DNA of 64,000 nucleotides from Elusimicrobiota bacterium (GTDB taxonomy: Bacteria > Elusimicrobiota > Elusimicrobia > FEN-1173). Positions 27,644 through 35,373 of this stretch are shown here, piece after piece. The DNA is taken from contig JADKIY010000002.1 in the NCBI GenBank assembly GCA_016722575.1, positions 434,001-498,000 of the forward strand. The letters run 5' to 3'. The notes beneath the pieces were generated by a model. The model was not told the DNA's origin. It did no database searches and saw only the letters and a list, made by a program, of their open reading frames with translations. The translations under genes were made by a program, and so were the position numbers. Each line of letters opens with the position of its first letter. Within the stretch, counting starts at the first letter, position 1.

Positions 27644-27675
27644 TTTGCCGGGGAATCCAAGGAGCGCCCACGCCA

Positions 27676-27684
27676 TGATATACT
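27676..27684 (+). promoter_or_regulatory. Extended -10 upstream of the M28 peptidase
   Basis: TGA plus TATACT (27679-27684). The predicted start of transcription near 27691 is four bases before an ATG at 27695 that opens a 17-codon frame. Confidence 0.4.
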
Positions 27685-27694
27685 GTCGTTAAAC

Positions 27695-27748
27695 ATGGAC
27701 GTTTCGTTCCTCTTCAGAACAAATCCGCCTTCTGATATGGCCTTGTGA
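27695..27748 (+). CDS. 17-residue upstream ORF coupled to the M28 gene
   Basis: ATG at 27695 to TGA at 27746-27748, product MDVSFLFRTNPPSDMAL. Its stop overlaps the GTG of the peptidase gene (GTGA), the same coupling geometry as the operons in this window. No ribosome site precedes either start, so translation of the short frame could deliver ribosomes to the GTG. Could also be chance. Confidence 0.35.
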   Translation: MDVSFLFRTNPPSDMAL

Positions 27749-28704
27749 GACGCGCCCGTCCGCCTTCAACGCCCTTATTGGTTTTGGCCCTTTTAATGCC
27801 CTTCTTCTCTCCCCCCGCTCAAGCCGATTCCGCCCCACGGGCGGACGCCAAACGTTTGGGACAGCACGTCCGTTTTCTCGCCGCCTTACAACCCGAGCGA
27901 AGCCACCTCCACACGAAATCCCTCGGGGCGGCGTCCGATTACATCGAGGCGCGTTTTCGGGAATATGGGTTCAACCCGGTTTTGCAAAAATACGACGTCA
28001 ACGGCCGGACCTACCAAAACGTCACGGTCGTCCGGGGCCCGAAAAACACCCGCCGCCTGGTGGTGGGCGCCCATTACGACGTCTGCGGCGAGCAACCCGG
28101 CGCCGACGACAACGCCAGCGGGGTGGCGGGGCTCCTGGAGTTGGCGCGTTTGCTGTCCGTGGAGCCGCCGGACTTAACCAAGGAAATCGAACTGGTGGCC
28201 TACACCCTGGAGGAGCCGCCCTACTTTCGAACGGAAAATATGGGCAGCGCCGTCCACGCTCAAAGCCTGCGCGACGCCAAAATCGAGGTGGAAGGCATGA
28301 TTTCCTTGGAAATGATCGGGTTTTATTCCAACGCGCCCGGGTCCCAGCATTACCCCCTGCCCGTTCTGGGTTTGTTTTACCCTTCCCGGGCCGACTTCAT
28401 CGCGGTGGTCGGCAATTGGGCCAGTTTCGGGTTCGTGCGCCGGGTGAAAAAACTCATGGCCCGGGGGACGGACTTGCCGGTCGTGTCCCTCTCCGCCCCC
28501 AACGCGTTGGACGCCATCGGCCTGTCGGACCAGCGGAATTATTGGAAACGGGGAATGCCCGCCCTGATGGTGACGGACACCTCCTTTTTCCGAAACCCAA
28601 ACTACCACCAACCGTCGGACACTCCCGACACCTTGGATTTCGCCCGAATGGCCCGGGCGGTGGACGGCGTTTTCAACGCCCTGCGCGTGATGGGAAAAGA
28701 ATAA
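27745..28704 (+). CDS. M28-family zinc aminopeptidase, exported
   Basis: 319 residues from GTG 27745 with a signal peptide (PPSTPLLVLALLMPFF ... AQA). The di-zinc ligands of the M28 fold are visible: His in LVVGAHYDVCGE, Asp in PGADDNASGVAG, Glu-Glu in YTLEEPPYF, the Glu in MISLEMIGFY and His in NPNYHQPSDTPDTL. It should cleave N-terminal residues from peptides in the periplasm or outside the cell. The ending PSDTPDTLDFARMARAVDGV is typical of the family. Small hypothetical membrane protein and ACR3 follow on the same strand. Confidence 0.88.
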   Translation: MRRARPPSTPLLVLALLMPFFSPPAQADSAPRADAKRLGQHVRFLAALQPERSHLHTKSLGAASDYIEARFREYGFNPVLQKYDVNGRTYQNVTVVRGPKNTRRLVVGAHYDVCGEQPGADDNASGVAGLLELARLLSVEPPDLTKEIELVAYTLEEPPYFRTENMGSAVHAQSLRDAKIEVEGMISLEMIGFYSNAPGSQHYPLPVLGLFYPSRADFIAVVGNWASFGFVRRVKKLMARGTDLPVVSLSAPNALDAIGLSDQRNYWKRGMPALMVTDTSFFRNPNYHQPSDTPDTLDFARMARAVDGVFNALRVMGKE

Positions 28705-28768
28705 CCTTCGCGTTGTCCCGGGGCCGATCGAGAGCGCCCAGCGCGATTTTACCGGTGGGAGGAACACC

Positions 28769-29182
28769 ATGATCGCTTTGTTTCTATTCTTGAGGCCGTC
28801 CGTGCATAAATTCTTGGTGATGGCGGGACTGATCGCGGCGGCCCTGGGGTTTCACTTTTTAACGATTTCCCCCTTTGAGGGCAGCGTTCGGGAGGGACCG
28901 GTCTCGGCGGGGACAAAATTCGCCCGGGTCGTGGGCCGCCGGCTGGCTTACACCGGGATTTACCGGGACATCGTCCACCGGGCCAACTTCTACTTCCAAC
29001 CCACGGGCGCCTGGGAAGAGGGCAAAGGCTTCATGGAAAACCCAACCGCGGGCGCCCGGTTCCTGAAAAAACACTTGCCCCCTATTCCATGGGAATGGCC
29101 GGGCAAAATCGTCGGGTTTTCCGTTGGGACCGCCTACTTTTACCTTCTCGCCTGCCTGGGCGTCGCCCTCTTTCATCGATAA
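28769..29182 (+). CDS. Small membrane protein of unknown function
   Basis: 137 residues with an N-terminal helix (FLVMAGLIAAALGFHFL) and a C-terminal helix (IVGFSVGTAYFYLLACLGVALF) around a soluble loop of about 80 residues. Ribosome site GGGAGGAAC. Not recognised. Lies between the M28 peptidase and the ACR3 transporter with short gaps. Confidence 0.6.
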   Translation: MIALFLFLRPSVHKFLVMAGLIAAALGFHFLTISPFEGSVREGPVSAGTKFARVVGRRLAYTGIYRDIVHRANFYFQPTGAWEEGKGFMENPTAGARFLKKHLPPIPWEWPGKIVGFSVGTAYFYLLACLGVALFHR

Positions 29183-29215
29183 TCGCACCGCCGCCATAAA
29201 AGGAAGGCCAAACCC

Positions 29216-30283
29216 TTGAACCACGACTCCGCCGCTTCAACCGCTTCCACGCCCCTCGAAAAGCTCTCCCGTCTCGACCGGTTCCTGCCCTTGTGGATTC
29301 TCCTGGCCATGGCGGCGGGCGTCGCGTTGGGACGTTTTATTCCCGGGATCGCCCCCGCGTTGGACCGGGTGAAAGTGTCCGGTGTGTCCCTGCCCATCGC
29401 GGCGGGCCTTCTGTGGATGATGTTCCCCGTCCTGGCCAAAGTCGATTACTCGGCTTTGGGGCGGCTCACCGGGAATGGCCGCGTCTTGGGCCTCTCGTTC
29501 ACCATGAATTGGCTGGTGGGGCCGGTCCTCATGTTCGCGCTGGCCTGGGTTTTCTTGCCGGATCTCCCCCACTACCGCACGGGGTTGATATTGGTGGGGC
29601 TCGCCCGTTGCATCGCCATGGTCCTGCTTTGGAACCTTTTGGCCCGGGGGAGCAACGAACTGGCGGTTTTGCTCGTGGCGTTAAATTCGATTTTTCAGAT
29701 TTTTATGTATTCTTTTTTGGGCTATTTCTTCCTGGCGGTTCTCCCCGGCTGGTGGGGGGCCGAGGGGCACCGGCTTAATATCTCCATGGCGGAAATCGCC
29801 AAGAGCGTCGCCGTTTTTTTGGGAATCCCCCTCTTGCTGGGATACGCCACGCGCCGTTTTTTCGTGAAGCGCCGCGGGGCGGAATGGTACGACCGGCGGT
29901 TCATGCCCGCCCTGGCGCCGACGGCCCTGATCGGCCTTCTCTACACCATCGTGCTCATGTTTTCCATGCAAGGCGACAAGATTGTCCGGGTGCCCTGGGA
30001 CGTCGCGCGGATCGCGTTGCCGCTCCTGGCCTACTTCGCCCTGATGTGGGGATCGACTTTTTTCGCGGCCCGGCGGATGGGGTTGACCTACGAGGAGACC
30101 AGCGCGCTGGCTTTTACGGCGGCGGGAAACAACTTCGAATTGGCGATCGCGGTGGCCGTCGGCGTTTTCGGCATCGCCTCCGGAGAGGCGCTCGCCGCGG
30201 TGGTGGGTCCGTTGATTGAAGTGCCGGCCTTGATCGGGTTGGTCACCGTTTCGCTTTGGGCCAAAAAACGCTTTTTTCCCTAG
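29216..30283 (+). CDS. ACR3-family arsenite efflux transporter
   Basis: 355 residues from TTG 29216 behind a good ribosome site (AAGGAAGG). Ten membrane helices; the hallmark GLARCIAMVLLWNLLARGSNE holds the conserved cysteine required for arsenite transport, and AFTAAGNNFELAIAVAVGVFG is the second BASS/ACR3 landmark. It would extrude arsenite at the inner membrane. No arsR or arsC gene is adjacent, so regulation and arsenate reduction must lie elsewhere. Confidence 0.92.
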   Translation: MNHDSAASTASTPLEKLSRLDRFLPLWILLAMAAGVALGRFIPGIAPALDRVKVSGVSLPIAAGLLWMMFPVLAKVDYSALGRLTGNGRVLGLSFTMNWLVGPVLMFALAWVFLPDLPHYRTGLILVGLARCIAMVLLWNLLARGSNELAVLLVALNSIFQIFMYSFLGYFFLAVLPGWWGAEGHRLNISMAEIAKSVAVFLGIPLLLGYATRRFFVKRRGAEWYDRRFMPALAPTALIGLLYTIVLMFSMQGDKIVRVPWDVARIALPLLAYFALMWGSTFFAARRMGLTYEETSALAFTAAGNNFELAIAVAVGVFGIASGEALAAVVGPLIEVPALIGLVTVSLWAKKRFFP

Positions 30284-30332
30284 ACCGGAGGACCCGCCCC
30301 GCCGCTCCCGACGTTGAAAAGGGACAACGTCC

Positions 30333-30539
30333 CTATTCGGCCATCCAGAACGGCACGGACATGAGGAACGCCCCCACGAAAAACTCCGCGACGGCGTTGG
30401 TGATGAAATAGGGAAAGACGCCTAAAACAATTCCGGTGAACAGCGCGACGTATTTTTGGTTTTTCTTGCCGTACCCGAAATACAACATGCCCACCAGCCC
30501 GAACACGGTCGACAAAATAAACGAAGCGCTGAGGTGCAT
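30333..30539 (-). CDS. Two-helix small membrane protein
   Basis: 68 residues: LSASFILSTVFGLVGMLYFGYGKKNQ, then YVALFTGIVLGVFPYFI and FFVGAFLMSVPFWMAE. Small proteins with the YFxYGKK and FPYF pattern recur next to unrelated genes in many bacteria and are often labelled as amino-acid transport related without evidence. A TATCTT box lies five bases before the ATG, so it may be another near-leaderless gene. It opposes the ACR3 gene. Confidence 0.65.
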   Translation of the reverse strand: MHLSASFILSTVFGLVGMLYFGYGKKNQKYVALFTGIVLGVFPYFITNAVAEFFVGAFLMSVPFWMAE

Positions 30540-30647
30540 GATTTAAGATACCCCCCGGGGCACCGGATTTCAATGGAGCGGGTTTTGACCCGGCCCCCCA
30601 GTCCTCCCAAGGAAAATTTTTATAAACTTAACCCAAGGTAAAAAAAC

Positions 30648-31187
30648 GTGAGGCGACCATTTTTGTTTTCCCTTTTGATTGCTGCGGCGTGCCCGTCGGC
30701 CCTTCTTTGGGCCGAAGCCCCTCCCTTCTCCAGCACCTACACTTTTCTGGCCAAGGACTGCCGCTGGGCCTTTGACGAGGCCGACCTTCGGGAAGGCCAG
30801 GACAACGCCCGGATCTGCCGGGGCCCGGCGCCCTACGAGCTTTTCATCGACTTCTCCGCCGAGGCCGCGTTCTTGTCCGCCCGCCGGTCCGACCGCCCAA
30901 ACGAAACGGTCTTCGGCGACCCGGTGGGCGGAATCGACGACGAGAACGGCGCGGTGGAATGGCGGTTGGCCGGGGGGGTTCCCTTCGCGCTGATTGTGCG
31001 AACGAAACGCCGGACCCCCCTGGACGACGGCCGCGAATGGAAAAGCGAGCGTTTGGCGGTCCGAGGTCTCGGAGATTTTTTGGAGATCGCGGGAGACGTG
31101 GACGTCCGCAAAACCCCGAACGCCAACGCCGCGGCCCGGACCCTCGCCGAGCGGGGATGGCGCGTCCACCGGGCCGACCAACCGTGA
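30648..31187 (+). CDS. Exported protein of unknown function
   Basis: 179 residues from GTG 30648, with a signal peptide (FLFSLLIAAACPSALLWA). The mature part contains two Cys (AKDCRWAFDEA, NARICRGPAPYEL) and ends RTLAERGWRVHRADQP. A TATAAA box lies about 25 bases upstream. Not recognised. Confidence 0.6.
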   Translation: MRRPFLFSLLIAAACPSALLWAEAPPFSSTYTFLAKDCRWAFDEADLREGQDNARICRGPAPYELFIDFSAEAAFLSARRSDRPNETVFGDPVGGIDDENGAVEWRLAGGVPFALIVRTKRRTPLDDGREWKSERLAVRGLGDFLEIAGDVDVRKTPNANAAARTLAERGWRVHRADQP

Positions 31188-31253
31188 ATTCCCCTTTCTT
31201 AACACACGCCGTGTCCCGGAGCGCGTGAAAGCGCCGGCCGCCCCTTTTGCATC

Positions 31254-31484
31254 GTGGACCTTCCGTCCTACATCAAGCTCAAGGTTCGTGCGGATTCCCG
31301 CCAATCGTCGGTATTCAAAAAAGCCGACGACGCCTACGAAATCCACGTCCGCGCCCCCGCCGAGCGGGGACGCGCCAACGCCGAAGCCCTGGACCTCCTG
31401 GCCCGGGCGCTGAACTGCCCAGCGAATCGCCTCCGCATCGTCAAAGGCGGCACCTCGCCCCACAAAATCATTCAACGAATTTAG
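31254..31484 (+). CDS. DUF167 (YggU) family protein
   Basis: 76 residues from GTG 31254. The family pattern is plain: IKLKVRADSRQSSV, YEIHVRAPAERGRANAEALDLLARAL, and RLRIVKGGTSPHKII. Small alpha/beta proteins of unknown function, often near YggS/YggT or cell-division genes, not here. Three bases separate it from the SET gene. Confidence 0.85.
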   Translation: MDLPSYIKLKVRADSRQSSVFKKADDAYEIHVRAPAERGRANAEALDLLARALNCPANRLRIVKGGTSPHKIIQRI

Positions 31485-31487
31485 GTC

Positions 31488-31940
31488 ATGAAGCGCTCCC
31501 CACCCCCCAAACGAACCAACAACGAATGGGTGTTCGCCGCTCCCTCGGGCATTCACGGGAGCGGTCTCTTCGCCCGGAACGACGTTCCAACCGGGACACC
31601 CGTCGTGGAATACGACGGGCCCCGGGTGTCCGCGGCGGAGGGTCGACGGAGGGCGGCGGAGGGGAACGCCTTTGTCTTTCGACTGAATCGGCGGGAGTTT
31701 ATCGACGGATCGGTGGGGTGGAATTTGGGGCGGTACGCCAACCATTCCTGCGAACCGAACGCCGCGAGCGAGAGCCGGGGCGGGCGGATCTGGTTGCGGG
31801 CGGTCCGGCCGATCCCCCAAGGGGCGGAAATCACCTACGACTACGGTTTTTCCTTCCGGGACGATCCGACGCCCTGCCGTTGCGGCGCGCCCTCCTGCGG
31901 AGGAAGCATCGTGGCCGCCCGTGACCGGAACCGACTTTAA
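31488..31940 (+). CDS. SET-domain protein
   Basis: 150 residues, almost only a SET domain. Landmarks: GIHGSGLFARNDVPTGTPVVEYDG at the start, the NH[S/C]C motif as RYANHSCEPNA, the catalytic-tyrosine region GAEITYDYGFSF, and a post-SET zinc knot CRCGAPSCGG. SET domains transfer methyl groups to protein lysines; in bacteria they are uncommon outside chlamydiae and a few others, and substrates are mostly unknown. The protein overlaps the convergent transporter gene by four bases at the stop codons. Confidence 0.88.
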   Translation: MKRSPPPKRTNNEWVFAAPSGIHGSGLFARNDVPTGTPVVEYDGPRVSAAEGRRRAAEGNAFVFRLNRREFIDGSVGWNLGRYANHSCEPNAASESRGGRIWLRAVRPIPQGAEITYDYGFSFRDDPTPCRCGAPSCGGSIVAARDRNRL

Positions 31941-32824
31941 CCGGCGCGGCGCCCCCACAATCCCTGGCTGAGGGCCGTCCCGAAAAGAATCAGCGCCGTC
32001 GACAAAACCATCGACGTCGTGACGCGCTCGCCCAAAAAAAGACCGCCCCAGGTCATTCCAAAAACGGGAATTAAAAATGTCACGACCACCGTCCGCGTGG
32101 TCCCGAGGCGGGCAATCAGCCGGTAGAAAAGGACGAAGGCCACGGCGGTGCTGAACACGCCCAACAACCCCACGCTGATCCAAGCGGCCGGCCCCGGGCC
32201 CACCGACGGCCATTGACCGACGACGAAGGGCAGGAGAAGCAGGGCCCCGGTGACTTGACTGATGGCGGTGATGACCAGGGGGCTCACCGCCGCCAAATAC
32301 TTCTTCGTGTAGACGATGGAAATTCCGTAAAGCAGCGTGCCCGCGAGGGCGGCCCCGATGGCGGAGCGGAGGCGGGTCGAGTCGAACGACAGCTTCCCGC
32401 CGACCAAAAGGCACACCCCGAGGCCCCCGATCAACAGGCCCGCGCCCTGGGAAAAACGAAGGCGCTCCCGCAGCCAAACCCATCCGACCAAAGCGGTAAA
32501 AAAAGGCGCCGTCGAATTCAAGATCGCGCCGAACCCGGCGTTGGTGTGAATGGTGGTGTAAGCGAGCAGGGAGAAAGGAACGGCCGAATTGGAAACTCCG
32601 AGAAAAACGGTCTTTTTCCAATGCCGACGGATTTCACCGAATTTCCCGTTGAGCCCGCAGAGCGCGAGGAGAAAAGCCCCGCCCAAGGAAAGGCGGAGGC
32701 CCACCATGGGCAGGGCGCCGAAAGCCGGCCCGGCCACCCGCATGAAAAGGTAAGACCCTCCCCAAAGAGCGGCAACGATCAGGAACTCAAGGAACGCCAT
32801 CGGCCCGTCCCAACGAGAAGCCAT
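31937..32824 (-). CDS. EamA/DMT-family transporter
   Basis: About 295 residues from ATG 32824 (the frame is open upstream but not membrane-like; ATG 32800 is an alternative). Ten helices in two EamA repeats: FLIVAALWGGSYLFMRVA and LYGISIVYTKKYLAAVSP open the halves, with AILNSTAPFFTALVGWVWLRE and LIPVFGMTWGGLFLGE as conserved segments. It exports amino acids or other metabolites; substrate unknown. Confidence 0.85.
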   Translation of the reverse strand: MASRWDGPMAFLEFLIVAALWGGSYLFMRVAGPAFGALPMVGLRLSLGGAFLLALCGLNGKFGEIRRHWKKTVFLGVSNSAVPFSLLAYTTIHTNAGFGAILNSTAPFFTALVGWVWLRERLRFSQGAGLLIGGLGVCLLVGGKLSFDSTRLRSAIGAALAGTLLYGISIVYTKKYLAAVSPLVITAISQVTGALLLLPFVVGQWPSVGPGPAAWISVGLLGVFSTAVAFVLFYRLIARLGTTRTVVVTFLIPVFGMTWGGLFLGERVTTSMVLSTALILFGTALSQGLWGRRAG

Positions 32825-32881
32825 GCCGAAGGCGCCCAGTGAAGAGCTTTCGGGCGTACGACCACGCCAACAATTCAGACC

Positions 32882-32910
32882 TTGAAAACGGGGAAAAAGC
32901 ATGTTAGGCT
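32882..32910 (+). promoter_or_regulatory. Promoter of the pilin gene
   Basis: TTGAAA at 32882-32887, 17-base spacer, TAGGCT at 32905-32910 with TGT before it (extended -10). The leader to ATG 32964 is about 48 bases with GGAGAGG as ribosome site. No sigma-54 element was found. Confidence 0.4.
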
Positions 32911-32963
32911 TAACGGAACAGATTCGGTTTCCATCATTCTTTCTTATTGGAGAGGTGTTCCAC

Positions 32964-33467
32964 ATGAACTTGAACTTGAAGTTATTGCGCTTAATGGCAA
33001 AACCGGCCAACCTGCTGGCCAAAGCCGTCTCCCCGCGCTTGCTCGCGCACGCCAACAATGGAAAAGGGTTCACCCTGATCGAATTGATGATCGTGGTGGC
33101 CATCATTGGTATCTTGGCGGCCATCGCCATCCCTAAATTCGCCGACCTCGTAACGAAGTCGAAAGAGGCCAGCATCAAGGGCAGCCTGGGAACCGTCCGC
33201 AGCGCCGTGAGCATTTACTACTCCGACCAGGAAGGCGTGTATCCCGCCTCGGGTTCCTTGGCGGTGTCGTTAACGTCGGGCGCGCGCTACCTTCAGGAGA
33301 TGCCTTACGTTCAGATCCCGCAAACCGCGTACGGGCACGGCCGCGTGAACACCGAGACCGTGAACGGACCCGACGCTGGGAACTGGTTGTACCGTCCCGG
33401 ATCCGGTCAAGTGGTGGTCAACTGCACGCACACCGACACCAAGAGCTCGACCTGGAGCAGCTGGTAA
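32964..33467 (+). CDS. Type IV pilin-like protein (class III signal)
   Basis: 167 residues. The prepilin peptidase site is NGKG|FTLIELMIVVAIIGILA, followed by the N-terminal pilin helix and KFADLVTKSKEASIKG. The leader before the cleavage site is about 35 residues, much longer than the 6-15 usual for type IVa pilins. The globular part is short, with a single Cys near the C-terminus (VVVNCTHTD) and a polar tail. The sequence style is that of the multi-copy pseudopilins of Elusimicrobiota. Monocistronic: own promoter and a strong terminator. Confidence 0.9.
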   Translation: MNLNLKLLRLMAKPANLLAKAVSPRLLAHANNGKGFTLIELMIVVAIIGILAAIAIPKFADLVTKSKEASIKGSLGTVRSAVSIYYSDQEGVYPASGSLAVSLTSGARYLQEMPYVQIPQTAYGHGRVNTETVNGPDAGNWLYRPGSGQVVVNCTHTDTKSSTWSSW

Positions 33468-33487
33468 GTCCGAGCGTCCAACGTTTC

Positions 33488-33531
33488 AAAAGCGGGAGAG
33501 GGGTCTTCGGATCCCTCTCCCGCTTTTTTTT
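33488..33531 (+). terminator. Strong intrinsic terminator after the pilin gene
   Basis: Perfect 15-base arms (33488-33502 and 33513-33527) with a ten-base loop, then an uninterrupted T run to 33531. The A run on its left could also serve the other strand. Confidence 0.92.
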
Positions 33532-33613
33532 CTGCCACGAAACGACCGTCGTCTTTATAAAAAACCGGAATCTGCCCATTCGACGTAGAGGCTTTTTCCC
33601 GAAAGGGAACCCC

Positions 33614-33748
33614 ATGCCCCCTGAACCGACTTTCTCGACCCACCAAATGAAAATCGTCGGCGTGCGCCGGATTCCCATCAACCGTGGGGACGACTACGTC
33701 GAGGACGGGTTTGTTCCCCCGGGAAAGACACAGGAAACCCGGGCGTAG
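33614..33748 (+). CDS. Possible 44-residue small protein
   Basis: ATG 33614 to TAG 33746-33748, product begins MPPEPTFSTHQMKIVGVRRI. AAAGGGAAC upstream could serve as a ribosome site. It lies just before the frameshifted 33770 gene on the same strand. No family recognised; may be chance. Confidence 0.3.
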   Translation: MPPEPTFSTHQMKIVGVRRIPINRGDDYVEDGFVPPGKTQETRA

Positions 33749-33769
33749 GGGGAATCTTCGGTTTTATCG

Positions 33770-34017
33770 ATGGAATTTAAAAAAGACGTGCTCCGGGCTC
33801 TTTGCGAATCGCTAAAAAAGGCCAACCGGGCCAAGGGCGTCCCCTTCGCATTGAAATACCGGGGAAAGACGAGCCAGGGATCGCCATAAAAAGCCTGACC
33901 CACGCGGACCGGGAAGTTCTCCTTCATCGACTTCGAAAAGCCAAGCCGGCCCACCGGGGCGTTCCGCTCGACGTTTACCGCGAATCCCAAGTCATCGCTC
34001 CAGGGTGGCGCGAGTAA
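33770..34017 (+). CDS. Small basic protein of unknown function, frameshifted
   Basis: ATG 33770 opens MEFKKDVLRALCESLKKANR ... FALKYRG and hits a stop at 33887-33889. A frame displaced by one base at the GGGG run 33861-33864 continues GKDEPGIAIKSLTHADRE ... RESQVIAPGWRE to 34017. Adding one G restores a continuous protein of about 82 residues, which reads naturally across the join. The same lesion type occurs in nadE. It overlaps the end of the convergent gene by 26 bases. Not recognised. Confidence 0.5.
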
Positions 34018-35083
34018 AGAGCCATTTCCCCTTCACCTTCGTAAAAACGAAAATCCCGACCTGCACTTCCCCCCGTTCCGAGTTCGCCCCCTCCCGAGGG
34101 TATTCGACCCGGGACACCAGCTCCCGCATGGAGTCTTTCATCGGGCTTTTACCCGGGTCCGTCTCCATCATCCGGGCGTAGAGGCCTTCGAAATCGCGCG
34201 CCGATCGCTTGACGACGGGGTCCTCTTCCAGGCGTCCTTTGGTTTCAAAAGGGAACCGCGTGAGCTTTTTCAATGAATCCATGTCCTTGTACATGACCGC
34301 CAGGCGGAAATCGGCCCAAAAAACGGCGAAGTCGGGGTCCCCGGGCGTCGCCGCGGGCGGGGAAAGGGGCGCGGCGGGTTCGGGCGTCGGGGCCGGCTTT
34401 TGAACGGGCGTTGAAACCACCGGGGGCGGAGCTTTCGGCGGAGCGGCCGGAACCGTCGGGGCGGCTTTGGGAGTCGCCGGCGGGGGAACCGGCGCGGGGG
34501 TTGCCGCTCTTGGAGCGACGGGAGGGGCGGGCGGAGGTTCGGGCGCCGTTTCAACGACCGGCGTGTCGGCGGGCGCCTCCTCCATCGGTTCCTCCGACGG
34601 CGGGGGCGCCGCCGGGGCGGGCGGAGCGCCCAGGCGCGTCAAGGCCCAGCGGCCGTTCACCTTCGCGAAGTGGAGCCTCCCGATTTCGAAACTTTCCCCG
34701 CGAATCGTTTCCCAGTCCTCGTCGGTCAACTGGCTTTTTTCGGTGATCAACGCCCGGGTCGTCGTGGGGTAATCCCCCCCCGGAATTTGGGCGTCGAGAA
34801 CCCGGGGGATCAACCCGCCGAATTGCTCTTTGGGGCGGGGCCCCCGCTCGGTCGCCAAGGGGAACTGGACGAGGAAAGACAGCTTTTCCCAATCCTCCTC
34901 CATCACGTTCCGTCGAAATTGGGCCCAATAAAGCAAAAAGGGATCGGCCTTCCGAAGGCGCGGCTCGCTGCCGGCCCGGAGGGAGGAGGCCAAAAAAGTC
35001 CCCACAAAGATCAACACCCAGGACCTTCCCCTCCGAGAAAAAAGCCCGGTCCGATCGAACCACCGCGTTGCGTTCGCTTTCAT
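33992..35083 (-). CDS. Exported protein with duplicated domain and Pro/Ala linker
   Basis: About 363 residues from ATG 35083. A signal anchor (SWVLIFVGTFLASSLRAG) is followed by a domain (FLLYWAQFRRNVMEEDWEKL ... RLHFAKVNGRWALTRLG), a Pro/Ala-rich linker of nearly 100 residues, and a second, related domain (FAVFWADFRLAVMYKDMDSLKKL ... IFVFTKVKGKWLFTRATLE). Both domains share the pattern YW/FWAxFRxxV...FPxxT...F.KV.GKW..TR, so the protein is an internal duplication. Function unknown. Confidence 0.7.
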   Translation of the reverse strand: MKANATRWFDRTGLFSRRGRSWVLIFVGTFLASSLRAGSEPRLRKADPFLLYWAQFRRNVMEEDWEKLSFLVQFPLATERGPRPKEQFGGLIPRVLDAQIPGGDYPTTTRALITEKSQLTDEDWETIRGESFEIGRLHFAKVNGRWALTRLGAPPAPAAPPPSEEPMEEAPADTPVVETAPEPPPAPPVAPRAATPAPVPPPATPKAAPTVPAAPPKAPPPVVSTPVQKPAPTPEPAAPLSPPAATPGDPDFAVFWADFRLAVMYKDMDSLKKLTRFPFETKGRLEEDPVVKRSARDFEGLYARMMETDPGKSPMKDSMRELVSRVEYPREGANSERGEVQVGIFVFTKVKGKWLFTRATLER

Positions 35084-35090
35084 GGGGTCC

Positions 35091-35099
35091 ATTTTACCA
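35091..35099 (-). promoter_or_regulatory. Extended -10 of the duplicated-domain gene (leaderless)
   Basis: On the minus strand TGG-TAAAAT (35099-35091), then exactly seven bases to ATG 35083. A second ATG at 35092 overlaps the -10 and is unlikely to be used. No ribosome site. Confidence 0.5.
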
Positions 35100-35310
35100 T
35101 CCCGGGCGACGATTGGAAACGCATTAACAGGCCTTTGAAAAACCCCCTGGCCCGTCCTTCCGGCAAGCCTCTGGCCGGAATCCAAGGGGTCTCTTCCCCC
35201 GGAGAAAAAATCCGGATTCCGGATAAAATCATTCTGAAACGACGAACGAAAGAGTTTTTCAGCGGCCCGGCAAACGCGGGGAGGCGCCGTTCGGGAGGCG
35301 TCTCCCCCCT

Positions 35311-35339
35311 TTGACGGACCGTCGGAAAGATGGTAATTT
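35311..35339 (+). promoter_or_regulatory. Promoter of the GAF-GAF-ANTAR gene
   Basis: TTGACG at 35311-35316, 17-base spacer, TAATTT at 35334-35339. The leader is about 28 bases with AGGAG before ATG 35374. An 11-pair inverted repeat (35278-35288 / 35297-35307) lies directly upstream and could be an operator or the end of an older terminator. Confidence 0.6.
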
Positions 35340-35373
35340 CTCTTTTTCATCCTTTCCCCCACCAGGAGAACCC

